64,000 bases of DNA from Oegoconia quadripuncta (lineage: Eukaryota; Arthropoda; Insecta; Lepidoptera; Autostichidae). The first letter of the stretch is position 1. Every line of letters begins with the position of its first letter. The stretch spans positions 39,587,242 through 39,651,241 of the forward strand of contig OX438743.1 of the NCBI GenBank assembly GCA_949316235.1, written 5' to 3'. Of this stretch, positions 63,677-64,000 are shown piece after piece. A program made the position numbers and the translations under genes. The notes beneath the pieces were generated by a model. The model did no database searches. It was not told the DNA's origin and was given only the letters and a program-made list of their open reading frames with translations.

Positions 63677-64000
63677 CAGCCCATAAAGATCCCACTGCAG
63701 GGATATAGACCTCCCCTCGTATCTAATCTGTATGTCTACTTTATTTATAGATTTTTAGCTTATATCTATATGATTATATTATTTTAAGTCATAGAAGCCC
63801 TAGCTTCGCCTGAAACACAGGATTTTCCTAGTTCAGGCACTAGTGTTACAGTTGAAATTAAGTATTAATATGTAGATTTTATGTTTTAATGTACCATAAG
63901 AATTAATAAATATATTTGATTTGATTTCATTTCATTTCATTTCATTTGTATAATGACGGAGTATGGGCCATAGTCCACCACGCTGGCCCAATGCGGGTTG
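63677..64000 (-). mobile_element. SINE-D interrupted by a LINE 3' end, cut by the window edge
   Basis: 63677-63721 (CAGCCCATAAAGATCCCACT to CCTCGTA) continues at 63948 (GTATAATGACGGAGTATGGG). The 226-bp insert 63722-63947 ends in a TTTCATTTCATTTCATT tail and is flanked by GTA on both sides. Confidence 0.65.

Overview
This window comes from an animal nuclear genome, most likely a moth or butterfly (Lepidoptera). It is AT-rich and intron-bearing. It is packed with tRNA-derived SINEs, non-LTR retrotransposon 3' ends, Helitron-like ends finishing in CTAG, mariner-type MITEs and TTAGG-like runs. Nothing looks bacterial: there are no operons, CRISPR arrays or long packed ORFs. The species cannot be named from the sequence alone.

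The only convincing host protein gene is at positions 2073-10926 on the + strand. It is a seven-exon acid-lipase (lipase 3-like, alpha/beta-hydrolase) gene. The proposed exons join in frame to 487 codons plus stop. The product has a signal peptide, an HG oxyanion-type motif, the nucleophile elbow GHSQGG, and candidate Asp and His triad residues. It ends in an unusual tail: an Asp/Glu/Asn-rich stretch followed by a hydrophobic C-terminus. Its first three introns are loaded with transposon debris and its last three are almost free of it.

From about 13 kb to 64 kb the window is essentially a transposon graveyard. It holds a 3.7 kb I/R1-like LINE with an identical 1,396-bp internal tandem duplication (15231-18945), about two dozen copies of one SINE family (called SINE-A here), two related SINE families (B and C), a fourth SINE (D), several LINE 3' fragments, Helitron fragments, 420-bp mariner-type MITEs, two further TIR-MITE families, a solo-LTR-like insertion, and several nested insertions that give relative ages.

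Two non-protein features stand out. On the minus strand at 33402-33568 lies a full-length U1 snRNA-like sequence with an altered 5'-splice-site-recognition segment. At 30255-30960 lies a symmetric fold-back element. Its arms carry a CATAAT / ATTATG motif every 14-16 bp, around a perfect 31-bp GC-rich inverted repeat. A candidate minus-strand 5' exon at 54761-54915 is the only other hint of host transcription.
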